Position numbers and translations under genes: made by a program
Shown: piece after piece, positions 27,686 through 35,957 of the stretch
Layout of the letters: every line of letters begins with the position of its first letter
How positions within the stretch are numbered: the first letter of the stretch is position 1
Notes under the pieces: generated by a model
Told to the model about the DNA's origin: nothing
The model's input: the letters and a program-made list of their open reading frames with translations, nothing else
The model's database searches: none
Source of the DNA: an uncultured Spirochaetaceae bacterium
GTDB taxonomy: Bacteria; Spirochaetota; Spirochaetia; Sphaerochaetales; Sphaerochaetaceae
Length of the DNA stretch: 64,000 nucleotides
Assembly: GCA_944389105.1 (NCBI GenBank)
Contig: CALXLD010000030.1
Location: 31,767-95,766 of the forward strand
Direction of reading: 5' to 3'

Positions 27686-28984
27686 ATGCTTAAGAAAACA
27701 ACATCTTTCGTTCTCGTCATGGCTCTTGTACTTTCAGCACTTTGTGCTGGAGTAGAAACTGTACAGGATGCTTCTTCTCCAACTGGATACACAACGACAT
27801 TCACGTACACAGATCCAGAAGCAACGAATGTCAGGCTTGTTGGCTCATTTACATTTTATGAGAACAATGATATGCATGTGTTTGCCAGAGGTGCTGCAGT
27901 TTCCAGCGTGAACGATAATCCTGATAATTATATCTATGGACCGGATGCATGGGCAAAAGGCAAGGATATGAGACACATTGCAGACGAAAGCGGTTCGTTT
28001 GAGATGGTTAAGGACGGTGATACCTGGACGTGTTCTCTGCAGCTTCCATGTGCATCTTATCTTTATACATACAGAGTCTCATACGACAATGGTGCGACAG
28101 AGGTTATTGTAACCGATCCAGAGAATGTTCCATCACAGAATGCATGGTCGATGAATCCGCAGCAGCGATCGCAGTTCTATGTACCATTTGATGCAGAGAA
28201 GCAGAATCCATGGGATGACTGGACATTCCTGTTCCCAATCGAAGATGAAACAAAGAAAGGTGAGATTGTTTACATTGAATATGTAAGAGCTGATGGCTCT
28301 ATGGGACCTGCACAGGTATATCTGCCTGCTGGATATGATGCTTCAAGACCTGAACCATATAAGACACTTTATATTTCACATGGTGGTGGCGGATTTGAGG
28401 GAGACTGGTTCCATCAGGGCAATGCAAATAATATTGCAGACAGACTGATTGCGGACGGAAAGGTTGAGCCATTCATTATTGTGGCAGTAGAGAATGCCAT
28501 ATTCTCATCATCCACAGGCGGAACTGGATTCAAAGCTATTGCAGATGATATGGAAAACTACCTTATTCCATATGTTGAAGAGAACTTCAATGTTGTAAAG
28601 GATTCTTCAGGTAGAGCAATGTGCGGATTATCCAGAGGCTCGCAGATAACATCATATCTTTTCCTCAGAGAAACGCAGCTGTTTGATTACTATGCAATTC
28701 TTTCTGGTGGTTCCTGCAACCTATATTCACTTGATACAGACCCTGCAGTTCTCCAGAGCGTGAATGTATACCTTGGTGCAGGTTTCTCGGATCAGGCTCT
28801 GCTTAGGCCAGGTGTATTTGATATAATGACTCAGTCCTCGACAATCGGTCTGTCCTGGTTGCTTGATGATCTTGGAGTTGATTATAACGGCAAGGGATCA
28901 ATAAACATCGTTCCTGGTGCACATGATTGGTTTGTATGGCCACAGCTAATCAACGACTATTTTGCTAATTTCCTTTGGAAATAA
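27686..28984 (+). CDS. Secreted esterase of the feruloyl/acetyl-xylan (CE1-like) type
   Basis: A 432-residue exported hydrolase. A signal peptide (about 1-21) is followed by an immunoglobulin-like N-terminal domain of the CBM48/E-set kind (about 30-150) and an alpha/beta-hydrolase domain of the esterase D / CE1 type. The nucleophile is in CGLSRGSQ and the catalytic His in GAHDW near the C-terminus; the oxyanion-side ISHGGGG is also seen. Such enzymes release ferulate or acetate from plant xylan, which would suit a gut or plant-degrading habitat. AAGGAGG precedes the ATG and a terminator follows, so it is monocistronic. Confidence 0.82.
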   Translation: MLKKTTSFVLVMALVLSALCAGVETVQDASSPTGYTTTFTYTDPEATNVRLVGSFTFYENNDMHVFARGAAVSSVNDNPDNYIYGPDAWAKGKDMRHIADESGSFEMVKDGDTWTCSLQLPCASYLYTYRVSYDNGATEVIVTDPENVPSQNAWSMNPQQRSQFYVPFDAEKQNPWDDWTFLFPIEDETKKGEIVYIEYVRADGSMGPAQVYLPAGYDASRPEPYKTLYISHGGGGFEGDWFHQGNANNIADRLIADGKVEPFIIVAVENAIFSSSTGGTGFKAIADDMENYLIPYVEENFNVVKDSSGRAMCGLSRGSQITSYLFLRETQLFDYYAILSGGSCNLYSLDTDPAVLQSVNVYLGAGFSDQALLRPGVFDIMTQSSTIGLSWLLDDLGVDYNGKGSINIVPGAHDWFVWPQLINDYFANFLWK

Positions 28985-29000
28985 TAGATTAGAGCTTTGA

Positions 29001-29036
29001 AAAAGGGTGTCTTGCGCATATGCTAGGCACCCTTTT
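29001..29036 (+). terminator. Terminator after the secreted esterase
   Basis: AAAAGGGTG (29001-29009) pairs with CACCCTTTT (29028-29036), with further pairing inside. The right arm ends in T residues. Confidence 0.85.
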
Positions 29037-29122
29037 ATTAAATGATGTATTTTGATCTGGACTGAAGCGGGTAGAATTTTGGGAAAGCTGATAAGAAAAC
29101 TAAATAAGATTTCTTAACTGCT

Positions 29123-30088
29123 TTATAGCTGCTTTTCAATAAATGAATGTATTCTTTTGAAATATTCTTCTGGATCTCTTAAATATGCTTCTCCATGTCC
29201 TGCATCTTCTATTGTGAAAATCTCTTTGTTACCGTATATCTTTGCCTTGAAATTCTCAGAGAGCATGTATGTGCCGACAAAATTATCATCTCCTCCATGT
29301 ATGAAAAGCATCGGAACCTTTGATTTTTCAAGCATTTTAAGGCTTGAGGCTGTTTTGGGAGAATAACCTGCAAGACAGCGAGACATTACAGAATACATGT
29401 AGAGAATCGGAAAAGAGGGTAGATGATAAAGGGCCTTTAGCTCATCTTTAAAGATGTCCCATGCAGAAGTATAGCCGCAGTCCTCGATAATTGCTTTTAC
29501 ATTGCATGGCAGATCTAATCCTGAGGCCATCATGACAGCAGCTCCTCCCATTGATATGCCATGCAGAATAATTTCTGCTTCAGGATCCCTGTTTATTATG
29601 GTCTCAATCCATAAGACAATGTCTTCTTTATCGAGCCATCCCATTCCTATCCATTTTCCTTCGCTCTCTCCATGTGCTCTATTGTCTGGAAGAAGCGTGT
29701 TATACCCCCATGTTCCGTACACCGCTGCTATATTCCTCATCTGTGAACGGTTTCCTTTGTAGCCATGGATAAGCACCGCATACCGGTGACTGTCAGCTTT
29801 ATGGAGTTCCGCGGTAAGCTTCAGTCCATCATAAGATCTTATATTTCTGATTTCAGCAGGATGCTTTCTTGTGAATTCCTCTGTATATATTTCAAACTTA
29901 TCCTTGTTTTCTTTTATGATGGTTTTTCTCTTTTCATTCAGTTTCTCTTTTTCTGCTTCCGGAAGTATAACTGCACTGAATTCATCCTTACGTTTTATAG
30001 CAAACATTACGAAGAATGTACCAATTGACACAGTAAGCAATACTGTCAGGAGAATGGTTATAAGCAAAATAATCAGCAGTTTTCCCAT
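29123..30088 (-). CDS. Membrane-anchored alpha/beta hydrolase
   Basis: A 321-residue serine hydrolase with one N-terminal membrane segment (about 4-30) and a hydrolase domain facing out. The nucleophile is in LHGISMGGAAV, the acid in HGGDDNFV and the His in DAGHGEA; the oxyanion segment is VLIHGYKGNRSQ. This matches the BAAT/peptidase S9-like cytoplasmic-membrane hydrolases (Bem46-like). The substrate is unknown. No ribosome site precedes the ATG, but the -10 box AATAAT is six bases before it, predicting a leaderless mRNA. Confidence 0.8.
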   Translation of the reverse strand: MGKLLIILLITILLTVLLTVSIGTFFVMFAIKRKDEFSAVILPEAEKEKLNEKRKTIIKENKDKFEIYTEEFTRKHPAEIRNIRSYDGLKLTAELHKADSHRYAVLIHGYKGNRSQMRNIAAVYGTWGYNTLLPDNRAHGESEGKWIGMGWLDKEDIVLWIETIINRDPEAEIILHGISMGGAAVMMASGLDLPCNVKAIIEDCGYTSAWDIFKDELKALYHLPSFPILYMYSVMSRCLAGYSPKTASSLKMLEKSKVPMLFIHGGDDNFVGTYMLSENFKAKIYGNKEIFTIEDAGHGEAYLRDPEEYFKRIHSFIEKQL

Positions 30089-30094
30089 ATCAAG

Positions 30095-30100
30095 ATTATT
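30095..30100 (-). promoter_or_regulatory. -10 box of the membrane-anchored hydrolase gene (leaderless)
   Basis: AATAAT on the minus strand lies six bases before the ATG at 30088; the -35 region is T-rich and a poor match. Confidence 0.45.
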
Positions 30101-30158
30101 AACGCGATCAGATAAAATAAAAAGATATTATATTTATTCCAGAAGTCACTTTTTCCAT

Positions 30159-30407
30159 TTGGAACAGAAGAAGGGTAATCGCGCTTTCTGGACATATAGA
30201 AGATCAATCGGTATTGATGTGGCTGGAAGTTTTCTGATAGTCGGCGCTGCTCTTATGAATCTGCTTTATCCGTCTCTGCCTCATATTTATCACAATTTCG
30301 ACGAGGTACTTAAGAGTGGAGAGAAGATAACATCACTTGGAAATCGGATGAACTATTTTGGTCACGGAAGAACTAAGAAGAATAGGGAATGGATTAAAAA
30401 CAAGTAA
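30159..30407 (+). pseudogene. Probable remnant or small gene for a membrane protein
   Basis: This open stretch reads like protein: a hydrophobic helix SIGIDVAGSFLIVGAALMNL followed by a hydrophilic tail ending REWIKNK. There is no good start codon or ribosome site; TTG 30159 is the first option. The frame is open further upstream but there it runs antisense into the hydrolase gene. I take it as the decayed 3' part of a membrane-protein gene; a real small gene of about 82 residues is the alternative. Confidence 0.35.
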
Positions 30408-30421
30408 GTTTAAAAAACCAC

Positions 30422-30450
30422 TTGCATCGGATGCAATAATCTGATAGATT
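30422..30450 (+). promoter_or_regulatory. Promoter of tRNA-Met
   Basis: -35 TTGCAT (30422-30427), 17-base spacer, -10 TAGATT (30445-30450), 27 bases before the tRNA. Confidence 0.75.
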
Positions 30451-30476
30451 CTCGTTGTTGCGAAATGCAACTGAAT

Positions 30477-30549
30477 GGCGAGATAGCTCAGTTGGTAGAG
30501 CAAGCGGCTCATATCCGCTCGGTCAGGGGTCCGAGTCCCTTTCTCGCTA
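30477..30549 (+). tRNA. tRNA with CAT anticodon (probably elongator tRNA-Met)
   Basis: A 73-base cloverleaf: acceptor GGCGAGA/TCTCGCT (first pair G-U), D-arm GCTC/GAGC, anticodon stem AGCGG/CCGCT with loop CTCATAT, and T-stem AGGGG/CCCTT. The sequence around the anticodon resembles elongator tRNA-Met rather than tRNA-Ile2, though CAT alone does not exclude the latter. The T-loop is TCCGAGT, so position 55 is C instead of the near-universal U (pseudouridine). CCA is not encoded. Confidence 0.88.
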
Positions 30550-30552
30550 TAG

Positions 30553-30581
30553 TCCCGGAGATTTATCTTCGGGATTTTTTT
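30553..30581 (+). terminator. Terminator of tRNA-Met
   Basis: TCCCGGAGAT (30553-30562) pairs with ATCTTCGGGA (30565-30574) with one G-T, then a seven-base T run. Confidence 0.9.
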
Positions 30582-31042
30582 ATGAATTTACGCATGTTTC
30601 GATTTTGTATATGACTATCATGTTAATTATAAGGTTATTATCGAAAATACTATTGTTACTAGGTTGTTTATTAGATGAAATTGTTTTGTTTCCAGCTGAA
30701 TATGCATGATAAGCATTATGTAACTACATGAAATAATACATTAATTTAATTTTATGATATTGTATTTATATAATATAAATTAAGAATTCTAGTATTTTAA
30801 TGTGATTTGATATTTGATTGAATGGTTACCTGAATAAAAAACAAAAAGTATGATAGATAATCAATGCAAAAGAGTTTGTGATAATTCCTGCAAATCATCT
30901 GACGCTGTGGCTTTTCTTGATGTAATAGCTGGTACAGGTTTACTGATTGGAAATCTATCCGAATAATACTTGATGTGATTTAATCCTCTTCTCCCGGTTC
31001 GCATTGGATACCCTAAAGTTATATCTTTTGGCTTTTGCGTAG
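30582..31042. other. Long AT-rich intergenic region
   Basis: About 460 bases of very AT-rich DNA. A 38-codon frame (30850-30966) with three Cys at its start lacks a ribosome site or promoter and is not convincing. I see no RNA, repeat or mobile-element end. Confidence 0.35.
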
Positions 31043-31071
31043 TTCAAATTAATCTCCTTTTCAAATAGACT
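31043..31071 (+). promoter_or_regulatory. Promoter of the acyltransferase-like gene (leaderless)
   Basis: -35 TTCAAA (31043-31048), 17-base spacer, -10 TAGACT (31066-31071), then six bases to the ATG. The two boxes closely match those of the EF-G paralogue promoter. Confidence 0.6.
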
Positions 31072-31077
31072 TCATCT

Positions 31078-31845
31078 ATGGATCTTGAAGATTTCATTAT
31101 TGCAATCGGCGGAAGACATGTTCTTCATCAAGTCATGGATTACCATTTAAAGAAGGAAGATCTTGCCCTGTTTCAGTCATTTGAATCTTTTGTGGATGCA
31201 GGGAGAGCAAAAGATGATCCTGGTCTTTTCTTTTTATCTGCCTATATTATTCTTGCCTATAATGCTTTATCCGATGAAGTTCCGCTTTCAGTCCAGATTG
31301 CGACTTTCGCAGATATCATGACGTGGGAACGGTGGTATGAAAAACATACTGGTAAGGTCGGGCTGGACAGGATTAACTGGCTGAGAAAACATATAGAGGG
31401 AAGGATTTTCCGTCTAGGAGAGCTCCAGTTCGAAATTGGTGATAATATTCCTAGATGGGCTTCTAATATATGCTTACCAGTATATTCGGTTCATATACCG
31501 GAAGGGGCCATGCTGAGGAAGGCTGAGGATTCGTTTCAGCGGGCGCTGGATTTCTTTGGAGCGGAAAAAGCCTCATTCATCACACATTCCTGGCTTCTTT
31601 CTCCGGAAATTTCTTCGATGCTTGGAGATAATTCAGCAATAAGGTATTTCTCGTCGCTTTTTGAAATACTTGGATATGATGATGACAGACAGGCAGAAGA
31701 AAGACTTTTCGGAACTGTCCTCGATGATGCTTCAGCGTACATACCATCATCTTCGCTATCGTCAAAAGCAAAGGAACTCCTTCTTTCCGGAGGCAGAATC
31801 CGCTCAGGATACGGATATCTTGAGCGGAAGATAATCAGGCAATAG
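31078..31845 (+). CDS. Acyltransferase-like protein (GNAT C-terminal-like domain)
   Basis: A 255-residue soluble protein. The C-terminal half, with VYSVHIPEGAMLRKAEDSF, then FITHSWLLSPEISSMLGDNS, resembles the GNAT-like C-terminal domain paired with an N-terminal DUF5596-type domain in proteins annotated as acyltransferases. That identification is from memory of the pattern. Function and substrate are unknown. It has a leaderless-type promoter, and its last 11 bases overlap the convergent FAH-family gene. Confidence 0.65.
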   Translation: MDLEDFIIAIGGRHVLHQVMDYHLKKEDLALFQSFESFVDAGRAKDDPGLFFLSAYIILAYNALSDEVPLSVQIATFADIMTWERWYEKHTGKVGLDRINWLRKHIEGRIFRLGELQFEIGDNIPRWASNICLPVYSVHIPEGAMLRKAEDSFQRALDFFGAEKASFITHSWLLSPEISSMLGDNSAIRYFSSLFEILGYDDDRQAEERLFGTVLDDASAYIPSSSLSSKAKELLLSGGRIRSGYGYLERKIIRQ

Positions 31846-32590
31846 TGTTTTTAAGTATGCCTAGTCCTTCAATTTCGATTTCAACCACATCCCCTTTGTT
31901 CATTCCGGATATTCCTCCAGGAGTCCCTGTTGAGATTACATCGCCAGGCAGAAGTGTCATTACAGATGAAAGATAAGAAACAAGGTATGGAATCCTGAAA
32001 ATAAGATTGGAAGTGTTTGACATCTGCTTTGTCTTTCCGTTTACCCTGCTTGTAATCATGAGATTTTCCGGATTGACTTCATCGGAGATATATGGACCTA
32101 ACGGCATGAATGTGTCAAAGCCTTTCGCGATTGTCCATTGTCCGTTCTTCGGCTGGAGGTCGCGGGCTGTTACATCATTGGCGATGGTATACCCAAGGAT
32201 ATAGTCAGCTGCCTCTTCCTCTTTGACATCCTTTGCTTTTTTCCCTATGACCACAGCAAGCTCTGCCTCATAATCAAGACGATGGCAGAGGGCAGGGTAG
32301 ATTATATTGTCTGAATGAGCTGCGGCAGAGGTTGATGGCTTAAGGAAAACTACAGGAGTTTCCGGAATCGGAAGGCCGAATTCTTCTGCGTGATCACGGT
32401 AATTCAGACCAATGCAGACAGCTTTTGAAAACTGTACAGGAGGAAGAAGCTTTACATTTTCATAGTTGTGTTCCTCTCCTGTAAAATGAAGCGGTTTCTG
32501 GAATGGGGTTCCTTCAATTGTCCTTATGCGTCCATTTTCAAGAACTCCATAGAAGTCTTTTCCGTTAGCTTCGAATCTTACGTATTTCAT
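31835..32590 (-). CDS. Fumarylacetoacetate hydrolase-family protein
   Basis: A ~251-residue FAH-superfamily enzyme. Metal ligands sit in DYEAELAVVIGK (about 107-118) and the following ANDVTARDLQ segment; GLNYRDHAEEFGLP and TGTPGGISGMNKGD are typical. Members cleave C-C bonds of acylpyruvates or decarboxylate oxaloacetate; the substrate here is open. Two adjacent ATGs exist; the second (32590) has AGGAGG at better spacing. It overlaps the upstream GNAT gene, so they are cotranscribed. Confidence 0.88.
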   Translation of the reverse strand: MKYVRFEANGKDFYGVLENGRIRTIEGTPFQKPLHFTGEEHNYENVKLLPPVQFSKAVCIGLNYRDHAEEFGLPIPETPVVFLKPSTSAAAHSDNIIYPALCHRLDYEAELAVVIGKKAKDVKEEEAADYILGYTIANDVTARDLQPKNGQWTIAKGFDTFMPLGPYISDEVNPENLMITSRVNGKTKQMSNTSNLIFRIPYLVSYLSSVMTLLPGDVISTGTPGGISGMNKGDVVEIEIEGLGILKNTIA

Positions 32591-33357
32591 CATTCCTCCT
32601 TCTTAAGATAAATCCAGCTTCCCGTGTCCCGGAATCCGAGTGAGCGGTAAATCCTCCCGGTCTCTTCTTCTATATACCAGAGCGAAAGCCTTTTCACCAT
32701 GTTTTCGTTCAGGGCTATATCGATAAGCTCGGAAACAACAGAACATGCATATCCTCTGCCTCTATGCAGGGGATCGGTTGCTACACCGGAAATCATTATA
32801 TTCCGTTTTCCTTCATTGCTGAGATAAGCTCCAGAAAGAGTTTTTCCGTTTTCAACTAGGGCAACTGCAGCGAATGGATACGGCCTTGACATGAAGTTTT
32901 CCATGTTTATCTCATCCTCTGCAGCTGAGAAGCCATCCCTCATTTCCGGAGTCTTCCTGTAAAGCCTGAAAAGAGAGAGAAAATCGCTTTTTGTCCTAAG
33001 TACCTTCAGCCGTGCATCGCGTTCTTTCTTTATGAAATCATCCTTGGTAATTGTCATCATATTTCTTTTTTCTGCTCTATAATGCGGAAGAGATGGCAGA
33101 AGAGTCTTTGCAATATATTCCGGAGCTGCAATAAGAGATTTATCAAGGGAAAGGATGAAATCGTATTCTTCCTTTTCCGGTTTCCAGCTGTCTTCGGCAT
33201 CGATAAGAACTGAATACGGAAAGACTGCTGCATAAAGGCTTCCATTGCTGTACATCCCAAACTCTTCCTCTTTTCTGTAGTCAATCAGATTATTTGCGAA
33301 GAACAGATGCTTTTCACCTTTTTCTGATAGAGAAAGGGCGAGTTCTTCCGTAATCAT
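32590..33357 (-). CDS. GNAT-family N-acetyltransferase
   Basis: A two-domain protein of about 256 residues whose C-terminal part is a GNAT fold: GVATDPLHRGRGYACSVVSE is motif A, and YRSLGFRDTGSW closes the domain. The N-terminal part resembles the GNAT proteins that carry a second, degenerate domain. The frame is open further up, but those codons would run across the metG start and promoter, so ATG 33357 is preferred; GTG 33378 is possible. It is divergent from metG and upstream of the FAH-family gene. Confidence 0.75.
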   Translation of the reverse strand: MITEELALSLSEKGEKHLFFANNLIDYRKEEEFGMYSNGSLYAAVFPYSVLIDAEDSWKPEKEEYDFILSLDKSLIAAPEYIAKTLLPSLPHYRAEKRNMMTITKDDFIKKERDARLKVLRTKSDFLSLFRLYRKTPEMRDGFSAAEDEINMENFMSRPYPFAAVALVENGKTLSGAYLSNEGKRNIMISGVATDPLHRGRGYACSVVSELIDIALNENMVKRLSLWYIEEETGRIYRSLGFRDTGSWIYLKKEE

Positions 33358-33433
33358 GTAATCAAGCTTCCTGAACACGGCAGAAAGTGTATCAGATTGG
33401 CTGAAATAGAACAAATAAACAACCGGGGTATGG

Positions 33434-33462
33434 TTGCTGATAATCCCCGAGGTGGCTATACT
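33434..33462 (+). promoter_or_regulatory. Promoter of metG (leaderless)
   Basis: -35 TTGCTG (33434-33439), 17-base spacer, -10 TATACT (33457-33462), then seven bases to the ATG at 33470. No ribosome-binding site is present. Confidence 0.7.
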
Positions 33463-33469
33463 CATAGCT

Positions 33470-35695
33470 ATGAAAAAGAGATTGATCACTTCAGCATTGC
33501 CATATGTGAATAATATTCCCCATCTCGGGAATCTCATGCAGGTTCTTTCAGCAGATGTTTTTGCTCGTTTCTGCCGTTCCCGCGGTTATGAGACACTGTA
33601 TATCTGCGGAACAGATGAATACGGAACAGCAAGCGAAACCAGAGCCCTTCAGGAGGGCGTTACTCCTAGGGAGCTTTGCGACCGCTACCATGAGATACAT
33701 AAGAAAATCTATGAGTGGTTTAACATTTCATTTGATTACTTCGGCCGTACGAGTACGCCGCTGCAGACGGAGATAGTCCAGCATATCTTCGAAATGTGCG
33801 ATAAGAACGGATATATCACTGAGAAGGAAACAGAACAGCTTTATTGCCCGGATTGCCAGCGATTCCTTGCTGACCGGTTTGTCTCTGGTACCTGTCCGCA
33901 CTGCGGATATGATGGAGCCCGCGGAGACCAGTGTGAGAAATGCGGCACGCTTCTTGATCCTACGGAGCTTGTAGAGCCTAAGTGTTCTGTATGCGGAGCA
34001 ACTCCTGTACTGAAAAAGACAAAGAATCTGTATATCAATCTTCCGAAGCTTCTTCCGGTTTTCAAGCAGTGGATGGACAAGGCATCCGTTGATGGTTTCT
34101 GGGCAAAGAATGCTGTGCAGATCACTTCTTCATGGCTCCGCGATGGGTTGCAGGAGAGGTGTATAACACGCGATCTGAAATGGGGTATCCCCGTGAATAA
34201 GCCCGGCTATGAGAACAAGGTATTCTACGTCTGGTTTGATGCTCCTATCGGATACATATCGATAACGGCAAATAAGACGGATAACTGGGAATACTGGTGG
34301 AGAGATCCTGAGAATACAGAGCTTTACCAGTTTATCGGAAAGGACAATATTCCATTCCATACAGTAGTGTTCCCCTGTTCTCAGCTGGCAACTGGCGAGA
34401 AGTGGACGATGCTCTATCATATGTCATCTACGGAATACCTTAACTATGAAGGTGGGAAGTTCTCAAAGAGCAAAGGAATAGGAATCTTCGGAAATGATGT
34501 TGAAGAGACAGGCATTCCTGCCGATGTCTGGAGATTCTATATGTTCTATAACAGGCCGGAGAAGTCCGATTTTACATTCACCTGGGCAGATTTCCAGGAG
34601 AAGGTTAATAAGGAACTGATCGGAAATCTTTCAAATCTCGTTAACCGTACGCTGACTTTCGTGAAGAGATTCTACGATGGAAAGCTTGGTGACGGAGAGC
34701 TTGATGAGGCAATAGCTGCGGCAGCAAAAGAGAAGGAGCAGGCGATAACAGAAGCTCTTGAAAGATCTGATGAGCGCGATGCAATCCATCTTATATTCGA
34801 GCTCTCTGATATCGGTAACAAAGCATTCCAGGATGGCGAGCCATGGAAGACAAGGAAGGAGAATCCGGAGAGTGCCGCAAAGCTTCTCAGAACTCTTCTT
34901 TATCTCATCCGTGATCTTGCCGTGATGATTGCTCCGTATATGCCGATGAGCGGCGAGAGAATCCTGTCTTTTATCGGAAAAGAAGGTTCCGACTGGTCTT
35001 CTGTCGGCAATTTCTCTGGAGGAATTGAAGTTGTGGGATCCGAGCTTCTTTTCCAGAAGCTTGAAGATGATCGCATTGCAGAACTCAGAGAACGCTATTC
35101 CGGCTCTCAGAAAGAAAGAATGGAAAGGGAGAACGCAGATTCTCCGAAGGAAGGAAATAAAATGACGGAAAATAATGCAGCAGAGGAGAGCATCCTCGAT
35201 CAGTTTGCACGCAAGGTTATCCTTAAGGTCTCCAGGATCGTAAAGGTTGAGAAGCACCCCGGCGGAGATAAGCTTTATATCCTCACGCTTGACTGCGGAG
35301 AGGAAGAACCAAGAGTGATTGTATCATCAATCGTTCCGTTCTACAGAGAGGATGAGCTTCTTGGCCGCAATATCGTTCTTGTATCTAACCTGAAGCCTGC
35401 GAATTTCCGCGGAGTAAAGAGCCGTGGTATGCTTCTGGCTGCATCTGATCCGACAGCAGAGGACCCGCATTCAACATGTGAAGTTATCTTCTGTGATGAT
35501 ATCGAGCCGGGTACCGTGCTTAAGGCCGAAGGAGAGGGGGAGGTAGAGAAGGTCACGACATATATCAAGCCGGATCATTTCTTTGCTCTTCCGATGAAGA
35601 CAATTGACGGATATGTTACGGTTGAGGGAAAGAAGCTTGGTTATGATGGCAAGTTCCTTCGCGTATCGAAGTATATTAATGGAAATGTTGGCTGA
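33470..35695 (+). CDS. metG: Methionyl-tRNA synthetase with C-terminal tRNA-binding domain
   Basis: Charges initiator and elongator tRNA-Met. The class I HIGH-like motif is PHLGN near the N-terminus (SALPYVNNIPHLGN), and the KMSKS-like loop is FSKSKGIGIF. A double zinc knuckle is visible as CPDCQ, CPHC, CEKC and CSVC between about residues 127 and 180. After a Glu/Lys-rich linker the C-terminal ~110 residues form an EMAP/Trbp111-like OB-fold (VEKHPGGDKLYILTLDCG), giving 741 residues, typical of the dimeric type. ATG 33470 fits family starts. Predicted leaderless. A CsoR-like gene follows 10 bases after the stop. Confidence 0.95.
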   Translation: MKKRLITSALPYVNNIPHLGNLMQVLSADVFARFCRSRGYETLYICGTDEYGTASETRALQEGVTPRELCDRYHEIHKKIYEWFNISFDYFGRTSTPLQTEIVQHIFEMCDKNGYITEKETEQLYCPDCQRFLADRFVSGTCPHCGYDGARGDQCEKCGTLLDPTELVEPKCSVCGATPVLKKTKNLYINLPKLLPVFKQWMDKASVDGFWAKNAVQITSSWLRDGLQERCITRDLKWGIPVNKPGYENKVFYVWFDAPIGYISITANKTDNWEYWWRDPENTELYQFIGKDNIPFHTVVFPCSQLATGEKWTMLYHMSSTEYLNYEGGKFSKSKGIGIFGNDVEETGIPADVWRFYMFYNRPEKSDFTFTWADFQEKVNKELIGNLSNLVNRTLTFVKRFYDGKLGDGELDEAIAAAAKEKEQAITEALERSDERDAIHLIFELSDIGNKAFQDGEPWKTRKENPESAAKLLRTLLYLIRDLAVMIAPYMPMSGERILSFIGKEGSDWSSVGNFSGGIEVVGSELLFQKLEDDRIAELRERYSGSQKERMERENADSPKEGNKMTENNAAEESILDQFARKVILKVSRIVKVEKHPGGDKLYILTLDCGEEEPRVIVSSIVPFYREDELLGRNIVLVSNLKPANFRGVKSRGMLLAASDPTAEDPHSTCEVIFCDDIEPGTVLKAEGEGEVEKVTTYIKPDHFFALPMKTIDGYVTVEGKKLGYDGKFLRVSKYINGNVG

Positions 35696-35705
35696 GGAGG
35701 AGAGT

Positions 35706-35957
35706 ATGGCACTTGATCTTGATTCAATCCATGTAAGACTGGCAAAGGCACAGGGGCAGATTGCCGCTGTAGATAGAATGATTGCTTCAGGCGATAGTGC
35801 TGAGCGGATCCTTGTTCAGATTAACGCAGCTAAGTCTGCTCTCCATAAAGTAGCTCTTCTCGTATCTGAAGATGCGATTTCATCGATGGTAGGGAAGAAC
35901 GACAAGAAACAGGAAGAGGCAAGGATCGTGCTTGAAAGATTCTCATCTCTTCTCTGA
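35706..35957 (+). CDS. CsoR/FrmR-like protein lacking the metal ligands
   Basis: An 83-residue protein that aligns without gaps to the copper sensor CsoR encoded at 18132-18401. At the three ligand positions it has Ala, Ala and Met instead of Cys, His and Cys, and it has no cysteine at all. The helical family signature VRLAKAQGQIAAVDRMI is kept. It is therefore a DUF156-fold protein that cannot bind copper in the known way; whether it binds DNA is unknown. AGGAGG, spacing about five, sets the ATG. It follows metG directly, and its 3' end overlaps murD by 15 bases. Confidence 0.82.
   Translation: MALDLDSIHVRLAKAQGQIAAVDRMIASGDSAERILVQINAAKSALHKVALLVSEDAISSMVGKNDKKQEEARIVLERFSSLL

Noticed and set aside
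30850..30966. 38-codon frame with several cysteines in the AT-rich gap
   Set aside because: No ribosome site and no -10 box at the leaderless distance; composition alone is not enough.
34631..35257. 208-codon antisense frame inside metG
   Set aside because: Lies wholly within a clear synthetase gene, with no start signal and a protein composition typical of an antisense shadow.
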